Shown here piece by piece: positions 1-9,885 of a stretch of 64,000 nt of DNA (positions within the stretch are counted from its first letter, which is position 1; each line of letters begins with the position of its first letter). The notes under the pieces were generated by a model. The model made no database searches. It had not been told where the DNA came from and worked only from the letters and a program-made list of their open reading frames with translations. The stretch is from Orbus hercynius. GTDB lineage: Bacteria; Pseudomonadota; Gammaproteobacteria; Enterobacterales; Orbaceae. Position numbers and translations under genes: made by a program. Where the stretch lies: positions 124,001-188,000 of the forward strand of contig NZ_RBWY01000001.1 of the NCBI RefSeq assembly GCF_003634275.1, in the 5' to 3' direction.

Positions 1-1038
1 ATTTTTATCGATATCCGAGTTATTGGCATTGTGAATAATTTAAATCTTATTCAGTTAGCACATATCTTATATCAAGATCAATACCTGTCACTAACGTTGT
101 TATTTTTGATTCTGGTACTTGTGATCCCTTTTTTATCTTTGCTTATTCAACTTGCTCTTTGTAGTCACTTACCGTTATCTAAATATCGGCAGCGATCTTT
201 GTTGAAATTATATCATCAATTAGAGCCTTGGAGTATGCCCGAAATTTTTATGGCTGGGGTGTTAGTGAGTTTTGTAAAATTGATTAATTATGGTGATGTT
301 GGGCTTGGGAAGGCATTTATATTATTTTGTCTTTTCATCGTATTTTATTTGAAGTCATATATTATTTTTGGTAAACGTGATATTTGGAACGAGATCGATA
401 AGAGTAATTTTGCGAACACTGAGCTGGTTTCTGGCACAATGGGTATCGATCAAAATATTCGATTATGTTTATGTTGCCATGCGATTTTACCTGCGGATCT
501 GACGCGCTGTCCGCGTTGTAAAAGTAAAGGTCAACTGAGGGAGAGTCGAAAAATTCAATGGACGTTTGCCTTATTATTCACCTCATTAATACTGTATATT
601 CCCGCAAATTTATATGGTGTGATGAACACGGTTTTTCTCGGTTCTCAGTCAAGCTCTACCATTTTAGATGGGGTTTTGTATATGTGGCAAGAAGGTGATT
701 ATCCTGTTGCGTTAGTCATATTCTCGGCAAGTGTTATCATTCCGGTGTTGAAAATTGTTGCATTGAGTTGGTTGTGTTATTTCGTTGTAGCCGTTAAACA
801 CAAGAGTGACAAAGACTGTTTCAAAATGAATAAAATATATAATATGGTCGAATTTATTGGGCGTTGGTCGATGATTGATGTATTTGTTGTGTCAATTGTG
901 GCTTCATTAATTCGTAATGGCGAGATGATGGCGGTCTATCCGTATATTGGTGTGATATTTTTTGCATCAGTTGTGATTGTCACGATGATTGCTTCACATA
1001 AATATGATCCTAGATTGATTTGGGATAAAGTTAATTAG
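1..1038 (+). CDS. pqiA: PqiA-like inner-membrane protein, 5' end cut by the window
   Basis: Integral membrane protein of the Pqi/Let family, which works with the MCE protein PqiB to move lipid between the inner and outer membranes. The frame is open from base 1. The GTG at 31 lies inside the family homology, so the true start is upstream of the window and this is the C-terminal four-fifths or so of a roughly 410-residue protein. Visible are hydrophobic helices, the conserved stretch MAGVLVSFVKLINYGDVG, a second zinc-ribbon-like motif (CLCCHAILPAD then CPRCKSKG), and the C-terminal block VEFIGRWSMIDVFVV typical of PqiA. It ends 16 bases before pqiB, so the two are co-transcribed. Confidence 0.93.
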   Translation: MFIDIRVIGIVNNLNLIQLAHILYQDQYLSLTLLFLILVLVIPFLSLLIQLALCSHLPLSKYRQRSLLKLYHQLEPWSMPEIFMAGVLVSFVKLINYGDVGLGKAFILFCLFIVFYLKSYIIFGKRDIWNEIDKSNFANTELVSGTMGIDQNIRLCLCCHAILPADLTRCPRCKSKGQLRESRKIQWTFALLFTSLILYIPANLYGVMNTVFLGSQSSSTILDGVLYMWQEGDYPVALVIFSASVIIPVLKIVALSWLCYFVVAVKHKSDKDCFKMNKIYNMVEFIGRWSMIDVFVVSIVASLIRNGEMMAVYPYIGVIFFASVVIVTMIASHKYDPRLIWDKVN

Positions 1039-1054
1039 AAAAGTTAGGTGAGTT

Positions 1055-2692
1055 ATGTCTGTTATTTCCAAAAAATTAGCAAAAGTCATGAAGAACGATC
1101 GCATCTCAGCGATCTGGATTATACCCATTATTACCTTAATGATCGGTGGATGGATGGTATATAGCCATTTTGCCGATCAGGGCCAAAGTATCACAATTTT
1201 AACTGCCAATGCCAATGGTATTGTTGCTGGCAAAACGGTGATCAAAAGCCGCAGTGTTGATGTTGGCATTGTTGAAAGCGTGACACTCAGCAGTGATTAT
1301 AATCAAGTTGTTATCAAAGGGCAGATTTATAAAAATATGGCGCCATTGGTAAAAAATGATTCAATATTTTGGCTGGTAAGGCCACAAATTGGTAAAGACG
1401 GTGTGACTGGATTGGGTACGTTATTCTCTGGCGTGTATATTGAACTTGTATCGGGTACCGATGGTTCAACCTTTCGTAATAAACCATTTCAATTATCAGA
1501 CAATCCACCACTTTTTGTGCCTAATGAAGCCGGTATTCGGGTTAATCTAACGAGCAATCTTAGTGGCACAATACCGCGAGGAGCGCCCGTGATGTTCCGC
1601 GGTTTCAAAGTGGGTAATGTTGAAAACTCAGAATTTGATATCACCTCACGTAGCATGAAATATCAATTATTTATTCCTAAACCTTACGATACGTTGATCA
1701 CGCAAAATGTGAGATTTTGGAAGGAAGGTGGAATTGATTTTTCTTTATCATCAAAAGGCGCCAGTTTAGATGTCCCATCGCTTGATGTATTGATATCAGG
1801 AGGCATTAGCTTTGATGTGCCCGACGGTGTGAAATTTGGCAAACCGGTAGAAGCGCTCACCTCATTTACACTTTATAAAGATAAAAATGCAATACAAGAT
1901 TCACAATATACTGAATTTCATCCATTTTTATTATTCTTCACAGAATCCATTTCAGGCTTAAGTGAAGGTTCACCAGTTGAGTATCGTGGTATACGAATTG
2001 GTACAGTAAAAGAAGTACCATTTTATAATAAAGACATGCTAGAAGAATCAAATGTGTTTAGTTATACCATTCCGGTACTAATCTATATTGAGCCTGGGCG
2101 CTTGTCAGATGTTATTGATCTGCCAGTTGATTTATCTAATTTGATCATCAAAGAGCAAAAACAAGGTCTGCGTGCATCGCTTAAATCGGCTAACTTTTTT
2201 ACCGGCGCATTATATGTTGATCTCGATTTCTATCCAGATATTAAAGATAATGGTAATAGTTTACCAACCCAGAAATTTGGCTATGATATCATCGAGACGG
2301 TGCCAGCCGGATTGTCGCAGTTACAAGCTAAATTAGCCCAAGCATTAGATAATTTCAATCAGTTACCGCTAGATAAAACAGTCAATGAACTTAATAATTC
2401 ATTAATCAGAATTCAAGCCTTGCTTGACTCAGTGACAGCGATCACTAAAAGCAAAGATATGCAAAGTTTACCAAAAGATTTGAAACAGACGCTTGATTCT
2501 TTAAACAGCACATTAGAGGGAATACAACCAGGCTCGTCGATGCATAATCAACTGAATGAAGATTTGAAAAAATTTGAGAATGTGTTAAATGAATTGACGC
2601 CATTGCTTAATACGTTAAATGAAAAAAGTAATGCCTTGATTTTTGCCGCACCGCAAAAACAAGATCCACAACCTAAGGCAAAAGGGAATTAA
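1055..2692 (+). CDS. pqiB: PqiB, MCE-domain intermembrane lipid transport protein
   Basis: 545 residues, the same length as E. coli PqiB. One N-terminal transmembrane helix (about residues 19-40, IWIIPIITLMIGGW) anchors it in the inner membrane. Three MCE/MlaD-like beta domains follow (about 45-140, 160-255 and 285-390), then a long helical C-terminal region (about 410-530) that in the family forms a needle across the periplasm. It sits between pqiA and the pqiC lipoprotein. The ATG at 1055 is preceded by AGGTGAG a few bases upstream. Known role: hexameric channel for phospholipid transfer between membranes. The exact lipid direction cannot be read from sequence. Confidence 0.95.
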   Translation: MSVISKKLAKVMKNDRISAIWIIPIITLMIGGWMVYSHFADQGQSITILTANANGIVAGKTVIKSRSVDVGIVESVTLSSDYNQVVIKGQIYKNMAPLVKNDSIFWLVRPQIGKDGVTGLGTLFSGVYIELVSGTDGSTFRNKPFQLSDNPPLFVPNEAGIRVNLTSNLSGTIPRGAPVMFRGFKVGNVENSEFDITSRSMKYQLFIPKPYDTLITQNVRFWKEGGIDFSLSSKGASLDVPSLDVLISGGISFDVPDGVKFGKPVEALTSFTLYKDKNAIQDSQYTEFHPFLLFFTESISGLSEGSPVEYRGIRIGTVKEVPFYNKDMLEESNVFSYTIPVLIYIEPGRLSDVIDLPVDLSNLIIKEQKQGLRASLKSANFFTGALYVDLDFYPDIKDNGNSLPTQKFGYDIIETVPAGLSQLQAKLAQALDNFNQLPLDKTVNELNNSLIRIQALLDSVTAITKSKDMQSLPKDLKQTLDSLNSTLEGIQPGSSMHNQLNEDLKKFENVLNELTPLLNTLNEKSNALIFAAPQKQDPQPKAKGN

Positions 2693-2695
2693 AGA

Positions 2696-3256
2696 ATGAA
2701 AAAGTATGTCATCATTGCGCTACTCTTTTTAGTAGCCGGTTGTTCATCAACCATGTCCAATAAGGTGTATTACCAGTTAACGAGTGATTTTTCTGTCAAT
2801 AATTTACAACCACAAACAGTTGATAATGTGATCGTTATTGATAGCGTTAATGTGGCGAACTATTTAGATAAAACCGGCATTGTTTATCAAACCGATGCGA
2901 TTGAATATAGCACTGCCAATAATAATTTGTGGTTAACGACTTTATCGAATCAGATTCAACAGCGCGTTATTATTGATCTATCTGCCTTATTACCGAACTA
3001 TTATGTGACCGCGGCGCCTACACAAAATCCAAGAGCGACAATCAAACTTTTTATTGATTCGTTTCATGGCAGCTATACTGGTGATGCGCTGATCAAAGGT
3101 AAGTGGGTGATTACATATAAAGATAATCAAGTAATCACTAAAAATATTGATATGAAGTTAAGGCAATCTGAAGATGGTTATGCGGCATTGGTTAAAACGC
3201 TTTCTAAAGGTTGGCAAAATGAAGAGCTTGACTTAATAAGAACGGTTAAATTTTAG
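2696..3256 (+). CDS. pqiC: PqiC outer-membrane lipoprotein
   Basis: 186-residue lipoprotein. The signal peptide ends in the lipobox LVAGC with the acylated cysteine at residue 16. The next residue is Ser, so sorting to the outer membrane is expected. The rest fits the ABC_trans_aux/DUF330 family (YmbA/PqiC), which docks the PqiB needle to the outer membrane. It starts 3 bases after pqiB stops and is the last gene of the pqiABC operon. A strong hairpin without a T-run lies between it and the convergent yeaD. Confidence 0.93.
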   Translation: MKKYVIIALLFLVAGCSSTMSNKVYYQLTSDFSVNNLQPQTVDNVIVIDSVNVANYLDKTGIVYQTDAIEYSTANNNLWLTTLSNQIQQRVIIDLSALLPNYYVTAAPTQNPRATIKLFIDSFHGSYTGDALIKGKWVITYKDNQVITKNIDMKLRQSEDGYAALVKTLSKGWQNEELDLIRTVKF

Positions 3257-3266
3257 GTTTCAATCG

Positions 3267-3297
3267 CGCCACCTAATGCGGTATCTATCAGGTGGCG
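3267..3297. terminator. Hairpin between convergent pqiC and yeaD
   Basis: Perfect 8-bp inverted repeat CGCCACCT / AGGTGGCG with a 15-base loop, in the 56-base gap between two convergent genes. Neither side has a clear T-run, so it may be a bidirectional terminator or simply a transcript-end stabilising hairpin. Confidence 0.5.
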
Positions 3298-3312
3298 TAA
3301 CGACTATTAATA

Positions 3313-4188
3313 CTATTTAATGACCGCTATTTTTACGCCGTAAGGCGTTTTTTGTTGTGAGGTTGAATGGATCGGCTGATTAATTCGGCAGGTTTCTGCG
3401 CAGACAAAGTGCCGATAACTATTTTCTTGTAGATCCTTAATCGTTTTTGATTTTTCAGTCCAAGGATTCCACACCACAACATCACTATAGTTATGATGGG
3501 TGATCTCAATTGTACGGTGATTATCGTTAATTAGTGTGATGGCATCCGCCTGAGTATAGATACGATCAACTTCTTGATTAAAGCGCATTTTACCCGCGAT
3601 ACTGGGTATATTTTCGGTGCTTAGTTTCTCAATATAGTTTTCACCAAGCCCGGAGACAGTAGTGTGGCTAATATCATCGATACCAAAATAAGTGTGTAAT
3701 GCGGATGTTGCATCAAAATTCCCTAATGAAGTAAGTTCCGCCGAGCAAGTCTCACCAAGATGCAAATGTAAACTCAATTCAAAGTCATTTTGCCAATACG
3801 GTTGTGTTTGTTCATTTGCCGTCAAACATAACACAATGTCGATCCCATTTTCGGTTTCTTGATGAGATTGTAATGTCCAATCGACAATGCGCGCAAAACC
3901 GTGTGCTGGGTTACCGGCTTGACCAAACCAAGGCCAGCAAATTGGCATACCGCCTCGAATGGCAACGTGTTTTTTGAACTGGGCATTTTCACTTAACCAA
4001 ATGATAGGTGTGTTTTCACCAGTTGGTTGCCAATAGAGTAAATGCCCGCCTTGCAGTGAAATCGCTGCATGGCATTTGGGATGCGTGATTAGGAGTAAGG
4101 TATGCTCCTCATAATTAACGCGTTTTAGGCTATGTGTTAATATCACTTGATTTGATGTGGTCGCTTGCATTTTTTCAATAATAGTCAT
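3313..4188 (-). CDS. yeaD: D-hexose-6-phosphate mutarotase (YeaD family)
   Basis: 291-residue aldose-1-epimerase-like protein (galactose mutarotase fold). Family motifs are visible: RGGMPICWPWFGQ (about 78-90), HGFAR with a probable catalytic His 96, LHTYFGI with His 165, WNPWTEKSK, and a late Glu in VCAETCR. The family interconverts alpha and beta anomers of glucose-6-phosphate and related hexose phosphates in the cytosol. Single gene, convergent with pqiC and divergent from deoB. The specific substrate is inferred from the family. Confidence 0.9.
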   Translation of the reverse strand: MTIIEKMQATTSNQVILTHSLKRVNYEEHTLLLITHPKCHAAISLQGGHLLYWQPTGENTPIIWLSENAQFKKHVAIRGGMPICWPWFGQAGNPAHGFARIVDWTLQSHQETENGIDIVLCLTANEQTQPYWQNDFELSLHLHLGETCSAELTSLGNFDATSALHTYFGIDDISHTTVSGLGENYIEKLSTENIPSIAGKMRFNQEVDRIYTQADAITLINDNHRTIEITHHNYSDVVVWNPWTEKSKTIKDLQENSYRHFVCAETCRINQPIHSTSQQKTPYGVKIAVIK

Positions 4189-4302
4189 CTTAATTCCCCA
4201 TAATTAGTGTCATTGTGATGATTCTACGCATCTTATTATTTCAATACAGAGAAGTATATCGCAAAAATAGGGTTTTTATGTTTCTGATCGTGACTTCATC
4301 AG

Positions 4303-4327
4303 ATGATTAAATCATATGCAATGATTT
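4303..4327. promoter_or_regulatory. Overlapping palindromes upstream of deoB
   Basis: Three copies of the half-site ATGATT/AATCAT lie close together. ATGATT and AATCAT flank one base (4303-4315), and AAATCAT / ATGATTT flank a 5-base spacer (4309-4327). The symmetry and the position 116 bases before the deoB start suggest an operator. I cannot name the binding protein. DeoR/CytR-type control of deoB is known in enterics, but this is not a recognisable copy of those sites. Confidence 0.35.
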
Positions 4328-4442
4328 GTAGGGAATATTTTAAGCCATAATAATCATAAAATTTATTAATCAGTTTCGTTAAAATTAGTTTATTATAAGC
4401 AGATATCATCTTTTTAAGTAAAAATCATAGAGAGTGAATAGG

Positions 4443-5678
4443 ATGAAACGTGTTTTTATTATGGTATTAGACTCTTTTGGCATCGGTGAAACACAGGATG
4501 CTGATAAATTTGGCGATGTTGGTGCCAATACATTAGGCCATATTGCCATGTGGTGTGACGCTAATCGCAAAAATAGTGACGGCAGTAAAAAACCGCTCTC
4601 CTTGCCTAATTTAAGCCGATTAGGCTTAGGTAAAGCGGCAGAAGGTTCTTGTGGTGAATTCCCGATTGGTTTAGACAAAGATGCTAAAATCATTGGTTCA
4701 TATGGCTACGCACAAGAGTTGTCGTCAGGTAAAGATACTCCATCGGGGCACTGGGAAATTGCGGGTGTTCCGGTCTTATTTGATTGGGGATATTTTGCGA
4801 ATAAAGAAAATAGCTTTCCAACGGAATTATTAGATGAGTTGGTACGAGAGGCTAATTTACCGGGCTATTTAGGTAATTGCCATTCATCTGGTACGGTAGT
4901 ACTTGATTTGCTCGGTGAAGAGCATATAAAAACCGGTAAGCCGATTTTTTATACGTCAGCGGATTCTGTCTTCCAAATTGCTTGCCATGAAAATACTTTT
5001 GGTTTAGAACGATTATATGAATTGTGTGAACTGGTGCGTGTAAAATTAACGGATGGTGGTTATAACATTGGTCGCGTTATAGCACGGCCTTTTATTGGTG
5101 ATAAAGCGGGTGAGTTTGAGCGTACAGGTAACCGTCATGATTATGCGGTAGAGCCACCTTCTGCGACAGTATTGCAAAAACTGGTCGAAGAAAAGCAAGG
5201 CGAGGTGGTTTCAATTGGTAAAATTGCCGATATCTATGCCCACGTTGGGATTACTAAAAAAATTAAAGCAACTGGCATTGATGCGCTATTTGATGCCAGT
5301 TTAGTTGAAATGAAACTGGCTAAAGATCAGACGATTGTTTTTACCAATTTTGTTAATTTTGATTCGGACTTTGGTCACCGACGTAATATTGAGGGATATG
5401 CTGCTGCGTTAGAGCAGTTTGATCGGCGTTTACCAGAAATGTTAGCGTTGGTTGAAGACGACGATATGCTTATTATTACTGCCGATCATGGTTGTGACCC
5501 ATCATGGCATGGTTCAGATCATACTCGTGAGCATATTCCGGTTCTTATCTATGGCCCGAATCTACCCGTTAAAAATTTAGGTTTATGCGCGACGTTTGCT
5601 GATATTGGCCAGACGGTCGCGCATTATTTTGATACCTCACCAATGGATTATGGTAAAGCGCTATTTACATTTAGCTAG
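4443..5678 (+). CDS. deoB: Phosphopentomutase
   Basis: Interconverts ribose-1-phosphate and ribose-5-phosphate (and the deoxy forms) in nucleoside catabolism. The ATG at 4443 gives [15 protein letters not shown], which aligns with the E. coli start. The in-frame GTG at 4434 adds three residues and is less likely. Alkaline-phosphatase-superfamily metal sites are visible: VLDSFGIGE near the N-terminus (Asp 10), the phospho-acceptor loop [12 protein letters not shown], and TADHGCDP plus HTREHIPVL near the C-terminus. It is 411 residues, close to the usual length. It stands alone here, without deoC, deoA or deoD beside it. Confidence 0.97.
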   Translation: MKRVFIMVLDSFGIGETQDADKFGDVGANTLGHIAMWCDANRKNSDGSKKPLSLPNLSRLGLGKAAEGSCGEFPIGLDKDAKIIGSYGYAQELSSGKDTPSGHWEIAGVPVLFDWGYFANKENSFPTELLDELVREANLPGYLGNCHSSGTVVLDLLGEEHIKTGKPIFYTSADSVFQIACHENTFGLERLYELCELVRVKLTDGGYNIGRVIARPFIGDKAGEFERTGNRHDYAVEPPSATVLQKLVEEKQGEVVSIGKIADIYAHVGITKKIKATGIDALFDASLVEMKLAKDQTIVFTNFVNFDSDFGHRRNIEGYAAALEQFDRRLPEMLALVEDDDMLIITADHGCDPSWHGSDHTREHIPVLIYGPNLPVKNLGLCATFADIGQTVAHYFDTSPMDYGKALFTFS

Positions 5679-5695
5679 TCAGCAAAATGATGGCA

Positions 5696-5721
5696 TAATA
5701 CCCATTTTACCGTGGGTATTA
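5696..5721. terminator. Bidirectional terminator between deoB and the FAD reductase gene
   Basis: Inverted repeat TAATACCCA / TGGGTATTA with an 8-base loop lies between two convergent genes and overlaps the stop codon of the minus-strand gene. It is AT-flanked on both sides, but the T-runs are short. Confidence 0.6.
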
Positions 5722-6780
5722 TTGTTGAATATTATCGATATGTGAAATTTTACTTTTCATGATCATTTTACGCCAAAATGGGGTCGTGAGTATTTTCGCT
5801 TTAACGATTTTACTCAGCAGTTTGAAGCGTAATTTAAGGGTTCGTTGATAATAGGCTTTATTTGGATTTTTCAGCTTATCATTAAAAATTTTACTTAAAA
5901 TTTCTGCGCTATCAAAGGCGTAACTGATCCCTTCTAACGAACTGGCACTGATAAATCCTGCCGCCTCACCAATGAGAAAAATTTGTTCATTACCCACATG
6001 AAAATCTCGCCACCGATTAGGATAGACGACCGGGCATTTTTCAGTTTTTAGTGGCGTGCCGAAAATAAATCCATTTTGTTCAAGTTTGTGTTTGAGTTGT
6101 TCAAATTTTTGATTGGCATCTTTTTTAGGGAATGCCCCACCAAAAATGAAATGATCATCTTTAGATATGCTCCAGGCATAACAATTGGTGACGGTATTGT
6201 CAAAAATACAAGAGTAAAATGGCACCGGATGCTGCTCGGCAAACCACTGCTGTATGGCGATATACTGCCGCACGGTATGGTTAGGATAACGCATGCGCCG
6301 CACCATTGAATTCGCGCCATCAGCGCCGACCACATATTTGGTGGTGATAACATGCTCTTGACCATCTTGCACGAAAGTGACTTGGTAGCCATCGATAATG
6401 CGTTCAATGTTTTTGCATAAAGTATTGTGCCTAACATCAACGTGATTTGGAATCAATGATTTGAGCCATAAATCAAATTTGTGGCGATCGAAGTTAATGT
6501 AAGTACGTTGATAATTACGCACCAAGCCCGTTTGGATATCAAACGTTTTCACGCTAAAAATTTGTGGATTCGTGAGGATATCCAGTGGTAGATTAAGATT
6601 AAAACGGATGAATGAACGCTGAGAATCCGTGGCTAGCAATCCGCCAAAAGGCTTATTAAACCCATCTGTTCCACAGGTGAGTTTTTTATCTAAGGCTAAG
6701 ACCTTAAATTCTGATTTTAATAAACGTGCTAGCGTTGCACCCGCCGGTCCCAAGCCGACAACGACAATGTCATAATCCAT
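5719..6780 (-). CDS. FAD-dependent oxidoreductase, geranylgeranyl-reductase-like
   Basis: 353-residue flavoprotein. An N-terminal Rossmann FAD motif is visible ([15 protein letters not shown], about 6-20). A middle [11 protein letters not shown] motif (about 152-162) and [18 protein letters not shown] (about 275-290) are typical of the geranylgeranyl reductase / p-hydroxybenzoate hydroxylase-like superfamily (COG0644). No signal peptide or membrane helix is seen. It is a single gene convergent with deoB and divergent from prlC, with no prenyl-lipid or quinone gene nearby to suggest a substrate. The family assignment is firm; the reaction is unknown. Confidence 0.8.
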   Translation of the reverse strand: MDYDIVVVGLGPAGATLARLLKSEFKVLALDKKLTCGTDGFNKPFGGLLATDSQRSFIRFNLNLPLDILTNPQIFSVKTFDIQTGLVRNYQRTYINFDRHKFDLWLKSLIPNHVDVRHNTLCKNIERIIDGYQVTFVQDGQEHVITTKYVVGADGANSMVRRMRYPNHTVRQYIAIQQWFAEQHPVPFYSCIFDNTVTNCYAWSISKDDHFIFGGAFPKKDANQKFEQLKHKLEQNGFIFGTPLKTEKCPVVYPNRWRDFHVGNEQIFLIGEAAGFISASSLEGISYAFDSAEILSKIFNDKLKNPNKAYYQRTLKLRFKLLSKIVKAKILTTPFWRKMIMKSKISHIDNIQQ

Positions 6781-6923
6781 GTATAGTCTTTGTGATTGTT
6801 ATATTTTTTACCATTTTAGCTTATGCAACGGATAAATTATAGTGAATCCTCCCTTGAATTTATAAAATTTGCGCCAATATTAAAGTAATAATATTAAATC
6901 GGTATGACGTAAAAGGTATGACA

Positions 6924-8960
6924 ATGACAAATCCATTATTAAGTTCAGCGGAGTTACCGCAATTTTCACACATTAAACCGGAACACGTTTTACCCGCTGT
7001 TAAACAGGTTATTGCCCATTGCCGTGACGTAATTGAGCAAGTTGTTAATCAATCCGAGTATACTTGGGATAATTTGATTCAACCTATTGATGAAGCTGAT
7101 GAAAAATTTGGCCGAGTTTGGTCTCCAGTCAGCCATTTAAACTCGGTTAAAAATAGTAGTGAATTACGCGAAGCTTATGAAGCATGTTTACCTTTATTAT
7201 CTGAATACAGCACATGGGTTGGGCAGCATAAAGGACTTTATCATGCTTATAAATCATTAAGAAATAGTGCGCAATTTAGTAGTTTAAATAAAGCTCAGCA
7301 AAAATCGATTACTAATGCCTTACGTGATTTTGAGCTATCAGGTATCGGACTTGATGCTGAAAAACAACAACGTTATGGTGAAATTGTCGCTAAACTCTCT
7401 GAATTATCGTCTAATTACAGTAATAATGTTTTGGATGCCACCATGGGGTGGAGTAAACTTATTACTAATATTGATGAATTAGCGGGTTTACCTGAAAGTG
7501 CACTTGCTGCTGCTAAGGCGCAAGCCGAAGCGAAAGAGCAACAAGGTTGGTTATTAACATTAGATATGCCCAGTTATATTCCGGTCATGATGTACTGCGA
7601 TAATCGTGAATTGCGCTATGAAATGTATTATGCCTATTCTACTCGCGCATCAGATCAGGGACCGAATGCCGGTCAGTGGGACAATACTGATAATATCAAG
7701 CAGATTTTAGCACTCCGTTATGAGCTAGCTCAGCTACTCGATTTTGAAACTTATGCACATAAATCATTAGCAACCAAAATGGCCGATAAACCCGAACAAG
7801 TTTTAGCATTCTTAACCGATTTAGCCAATAAAGCCAAACCTCAGGGTGAAGAAGAATTAACCCAATTAAAACGTTTTGCTTATGAGCATTATGGAGCAAG
7901 TGAGTTAAAACCATGGGATATTACCTACTATAGCGAGAAACAGAAACAGTTTTTGTATACCATTAATGATGAAGAGCTACGACCTTATTTTCCTGAAAAT
8001 CGGGTGATTAGTGGCCTGTTTGAGGTAGTCAATCGTGTATTTGGCGTCACAGCAAAAGAGCGTAAAGATGTTGAGGTTTGGTCGCCAGAAGTCCGCTTTT
8101 TTGATCTCTATGATAAAAAAGGCGACTACAAAGCTAGCTTCTATCTTGATCTTTATGCACGCGAGCATAAACGTGGCGGTGCATGGATGGATGACTGTCT
8201 TGGCCAAATGCGGTTTGCTGATGGGCATTTACAAAAACCCGTTGCTTATTTAACCTGCAATTTTAATCGTCCAATTGGCGATAAGCCAGCGCTCTTTACG
8301 CACGATGAAGTTACCACGTTATTTCATGAGTTTGGGCATGGTTTACACCATATGCTAACCGCAATTGAAACCGCTTCTGTTGCCGGTATTAATGGTGTTG
8401 CATGGGATGCCGTAGAGTTACCGAGTCAGTTTTTAGAAAATTGGTGCTGGCAGCCAGAAGCATTGGCATTTATTTCGGGTCACTACCAAACAGGCCAGCC
8501 GTTACCAAAAGAGATGCTCGATAAAATGTTAGCGGCTAAAAACTATCAAGCAGCCTTGTTTATTTTGCGCCAATTAGAGTTTGGTTTATTTGATTTCCGT
8601 CTGCATTATGAATATTCACCGAAAAACGGTGCATTAATATTGGAAACGTTACAACAAGTCCGTCAGCAAGTGGCTGTCACGCCAACCGCCGAGTGGGGGC
8701 GATTTCCACATGCCTTTAGTCATATTTTTGCTGGTGGTTATGCAGCAGGATATTATAGTTACTTGTGGGCGGAAGTATTATCGGCAGATGCGTTTTCGCG
8801 CTTTGAAGAAGAGGGCATTTTCAATGTTAATACCGGTAATGACTTTTTAGCGCATATTCTGTCACAAGGCGGTAGTGATGAACCGATGACGTTATTTAAA
8901 AATTTCCGTGGTAGAGAGCCACAGTTAGATGCATTATTACATCATTATGGTATTGCGTAA
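6924..8960 (+). CDS. prlC: Oligopeptidase A (M3 zinc metallopeptidase)
   Basis: Cytosolic zinc endopeptidase of the thimet oligopeptidase family, which degrades short peptides including cleaved signal peptides. The zinc motif HEFGH begins at residue 468, in TLFHEFGHGLHHML. The protein is 678 residues and follows E. coli OpdA/PrlC throughout (LSGIGL, SHLNSVKNS, GAWMDDC, FAGGYAAGYYSYLWAE). The ATG at 6924 is chosen over the one at 6918 because AAAAGG (6911-6916) sits at normal spacing for the later codon. As in E. coli, rsmJ follows, but here a terminator separates them. Confidence 0.97.
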   Translation: MTNPLLSSAELPQFSHIKPEHVLPAVKQVIAHCRDVIEQVVNQSEYTWDNLIQPIDEADEKFGRVWSPVSHLNSVKNSSELREAYEACLPLLSEYSTWVGQHKGLYHAYKSLRNSAQFSSLNKAQQKSITNALRDFELSGIGLDAEKQQRYGEIVAKLSELSSNYSNNVLDATMGWSKLITNIDELAGLPESALAAAKAQAEAKEQQGWLLTLDMPSYIPVMMYCDNRELRYEMYYAYSTRASDQGPNAGQWDNTDNIKQILALRYELAQLLDFETYAHKSLATKMADKPEQVLAFLTDLANKAKPQGEEELTQLKRFAYEHYGASELKPWDITYYSEKQKQFLYTINDEELRPYFPENRVISGLFEVVNRVFGVTAKERKDVEVWSPEVRFFDLYDKKGDYKASFYLDLYAREHKRGGAWMDDCLGQMRFADGHLQKPVAYLTCNFNRPIGDKPALFTHDEVTTLFHEFGHGLHHMLTAIETASVAGINGVAWDAVELPSQFLENWCWQPEALAFISGHYQTGQPLPKEMLDKMLAAKNYQAALFILRQLEFGLFDFRLHYEYSPKNGALILETLQQVRQQVAVTPTAEWGRFPHAFSHIFAGGYAAGYYSYLWAEVLSADAFSRFEEEGIFNVNTGNDFLAHILSQGGSDEPMTLFKNFRGREPQLDALLHHYGIA

Positions 8961-8978
8961 GCGTTTCTAATTACGTTT

Positions 8979-9010
8979 AAAATGCATCACGATGGTTGGT
9001 GCATTTTTTT
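8979..9010 (+). terminator. Rho-independent terminator after prlC
   Basis: AAAATGCA (8979-8986) pairs with TGCATTTT (9000-9007), the stem is extended inward by a few pairs, and it runs into a T-tract. It lies in the 111-base gap before rsmJ. Confidence 0.8.
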
Positions 9011-9015
9011 GTTTG

Positions 9016-9021
9016 TATAAT
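9016..9021 (+). promoter_or_regulatory. Candidate -10 box for rsmJ
   Basis: Perfect TATAAT 50 bases before the rsmJ start, just after the prlC terminator. No good -35 hexamer is seen at 16-18 bases upstream, so the promoter is only a suggestion. Confidence 0.4.
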
Positions 9022-9071
9022 GATGACATGATCGATTGAATTAAAACTGATTTTGTCAAAATGGAATCCTG

Positions 9072-9785
9072 ATGACACTACTTGAACAAGCGAATAATTG
9101 GCTAAGCTATCATGATCGAGATAAGGTATTTGCGTTATCAAATCGTAGTGGTTATTTAGAGCTGCTTAAAATTGATGAACCTAAATTAGGCGGAATTTAT
9201 GTGGATTTTGTCAGTGGGGCAATGGCACATCGACGCCAATTTGGTGGTGGCCGCGGTGAAGCGGTAGCAAAAGCGGTTGGCGTAAAAGGCGATTATTTAC
9301 CGGCTGTCATTGATGCAACGGCTGGATTAGGGCGCGATGCTTTTGTATTAGCGGCTATCGGTTGTCAAGTCACCATGTTTGAGCGTCATCCTGTTGTCGC
9401 GGCATTACTCGAGGATGGATTAAACCGCGCATATCAAGATGAAGCGATTGGTGATTGGTTGCAAGAGCGACTAGTTTTAACCTTTGATAATAGTGCTCAA
9501 GGTTTGTCATCTGTGATAATGAGGCCTGATGTGGTTTATCTCGATCCGATGTTTCCACATCGACAAAAAAGCGCATTAGTCAAAAAAGAGATGCGCGTTT
9601 TTCAGGAACTAGTCGGAAGCGATAATGATGCCGATGACTTATTAGCGATTGCCAGAAAAATCGTTAAAAAACGTGTTGTAGTTAAGCGTCCGGATTATGC
9701 GCAGTTTTTAGCTGAACAAAAACCCGTTTCTTCGATTAAAACCAAAAATCACCGTTTTGATATTTATGCCCCCCTTATTGAATAA
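9072..9785 (+). CDS. rsmJ: 16S rRNA (guanine-1516-N2)-methyltransferase RsmJ
   Basis: SAM-dependent methyltransferase that modifies G1516 of 16S rRNA. It matches the YhiQ/RsmJ family from [21 protein letters not shown] onward. The SAM-binding motif [14 protein letters not shown] (about 82-95) and catalytic motif [19 protein letters not shown] are intact. It has 237 residues, slightly shorter than the roughly 250 of E. coli because the N-terminal domain is trimmed. GGA lies 6 bases before the ATG. It follows prlC as in enterics. Confidence 0.95.
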   Translation: MTLLEQANNWLSYHDRDKVFALSNRSGYLELLKIDEPKLGGIYVDFVSGAMAHRRQFGGGRGEAVAKAVGVKGDYLPAVIDATAGLGRDAFVLAAIGCQVTMFERHPVVAALLEDGLNRAYQDEAIGDWLQERLVLTFDNSAQGLSSVIMRPDVVYLDPMFPHRQKSALVKKEMRVFQELVGSDNDADDLLAIARKIVKKRVVVKRPDYAQFLAEQKPVSSIKTKNHRFDIYAPLIE

Positions 9786-9822
9786 ATTATCCCTTGTATT
9801 TCTCGTTATTGATAAAAAAGTA

Positions 9823-9850
9823 TTGGTTAATCGAATTTTTCCTTTAAAAT
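9823..9850 (+). promoter_or_regulatory. Candidate promoter of rsuA
   Basis: TTGGTT (9823-9828), a 16-base spacer and TAAAAT (9845-9850), with the start codon of rsuA 36 bases downstream of the -10. Reasonable sigma-70 fit, read by eye. Confidence 0.45.
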
Positions 9851-9885
9851 AGCTAACATATATTACTTTTTATAAGTTAGTTGTT

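Noticed and set aside
31-1038. GTG at 31 as the start of pqiA
   Set aside because: The frame is open to base 1, and the sequence before and after 31 lies within the middle of PqiA homology, so the gene is truncated by the window and not started at 31.
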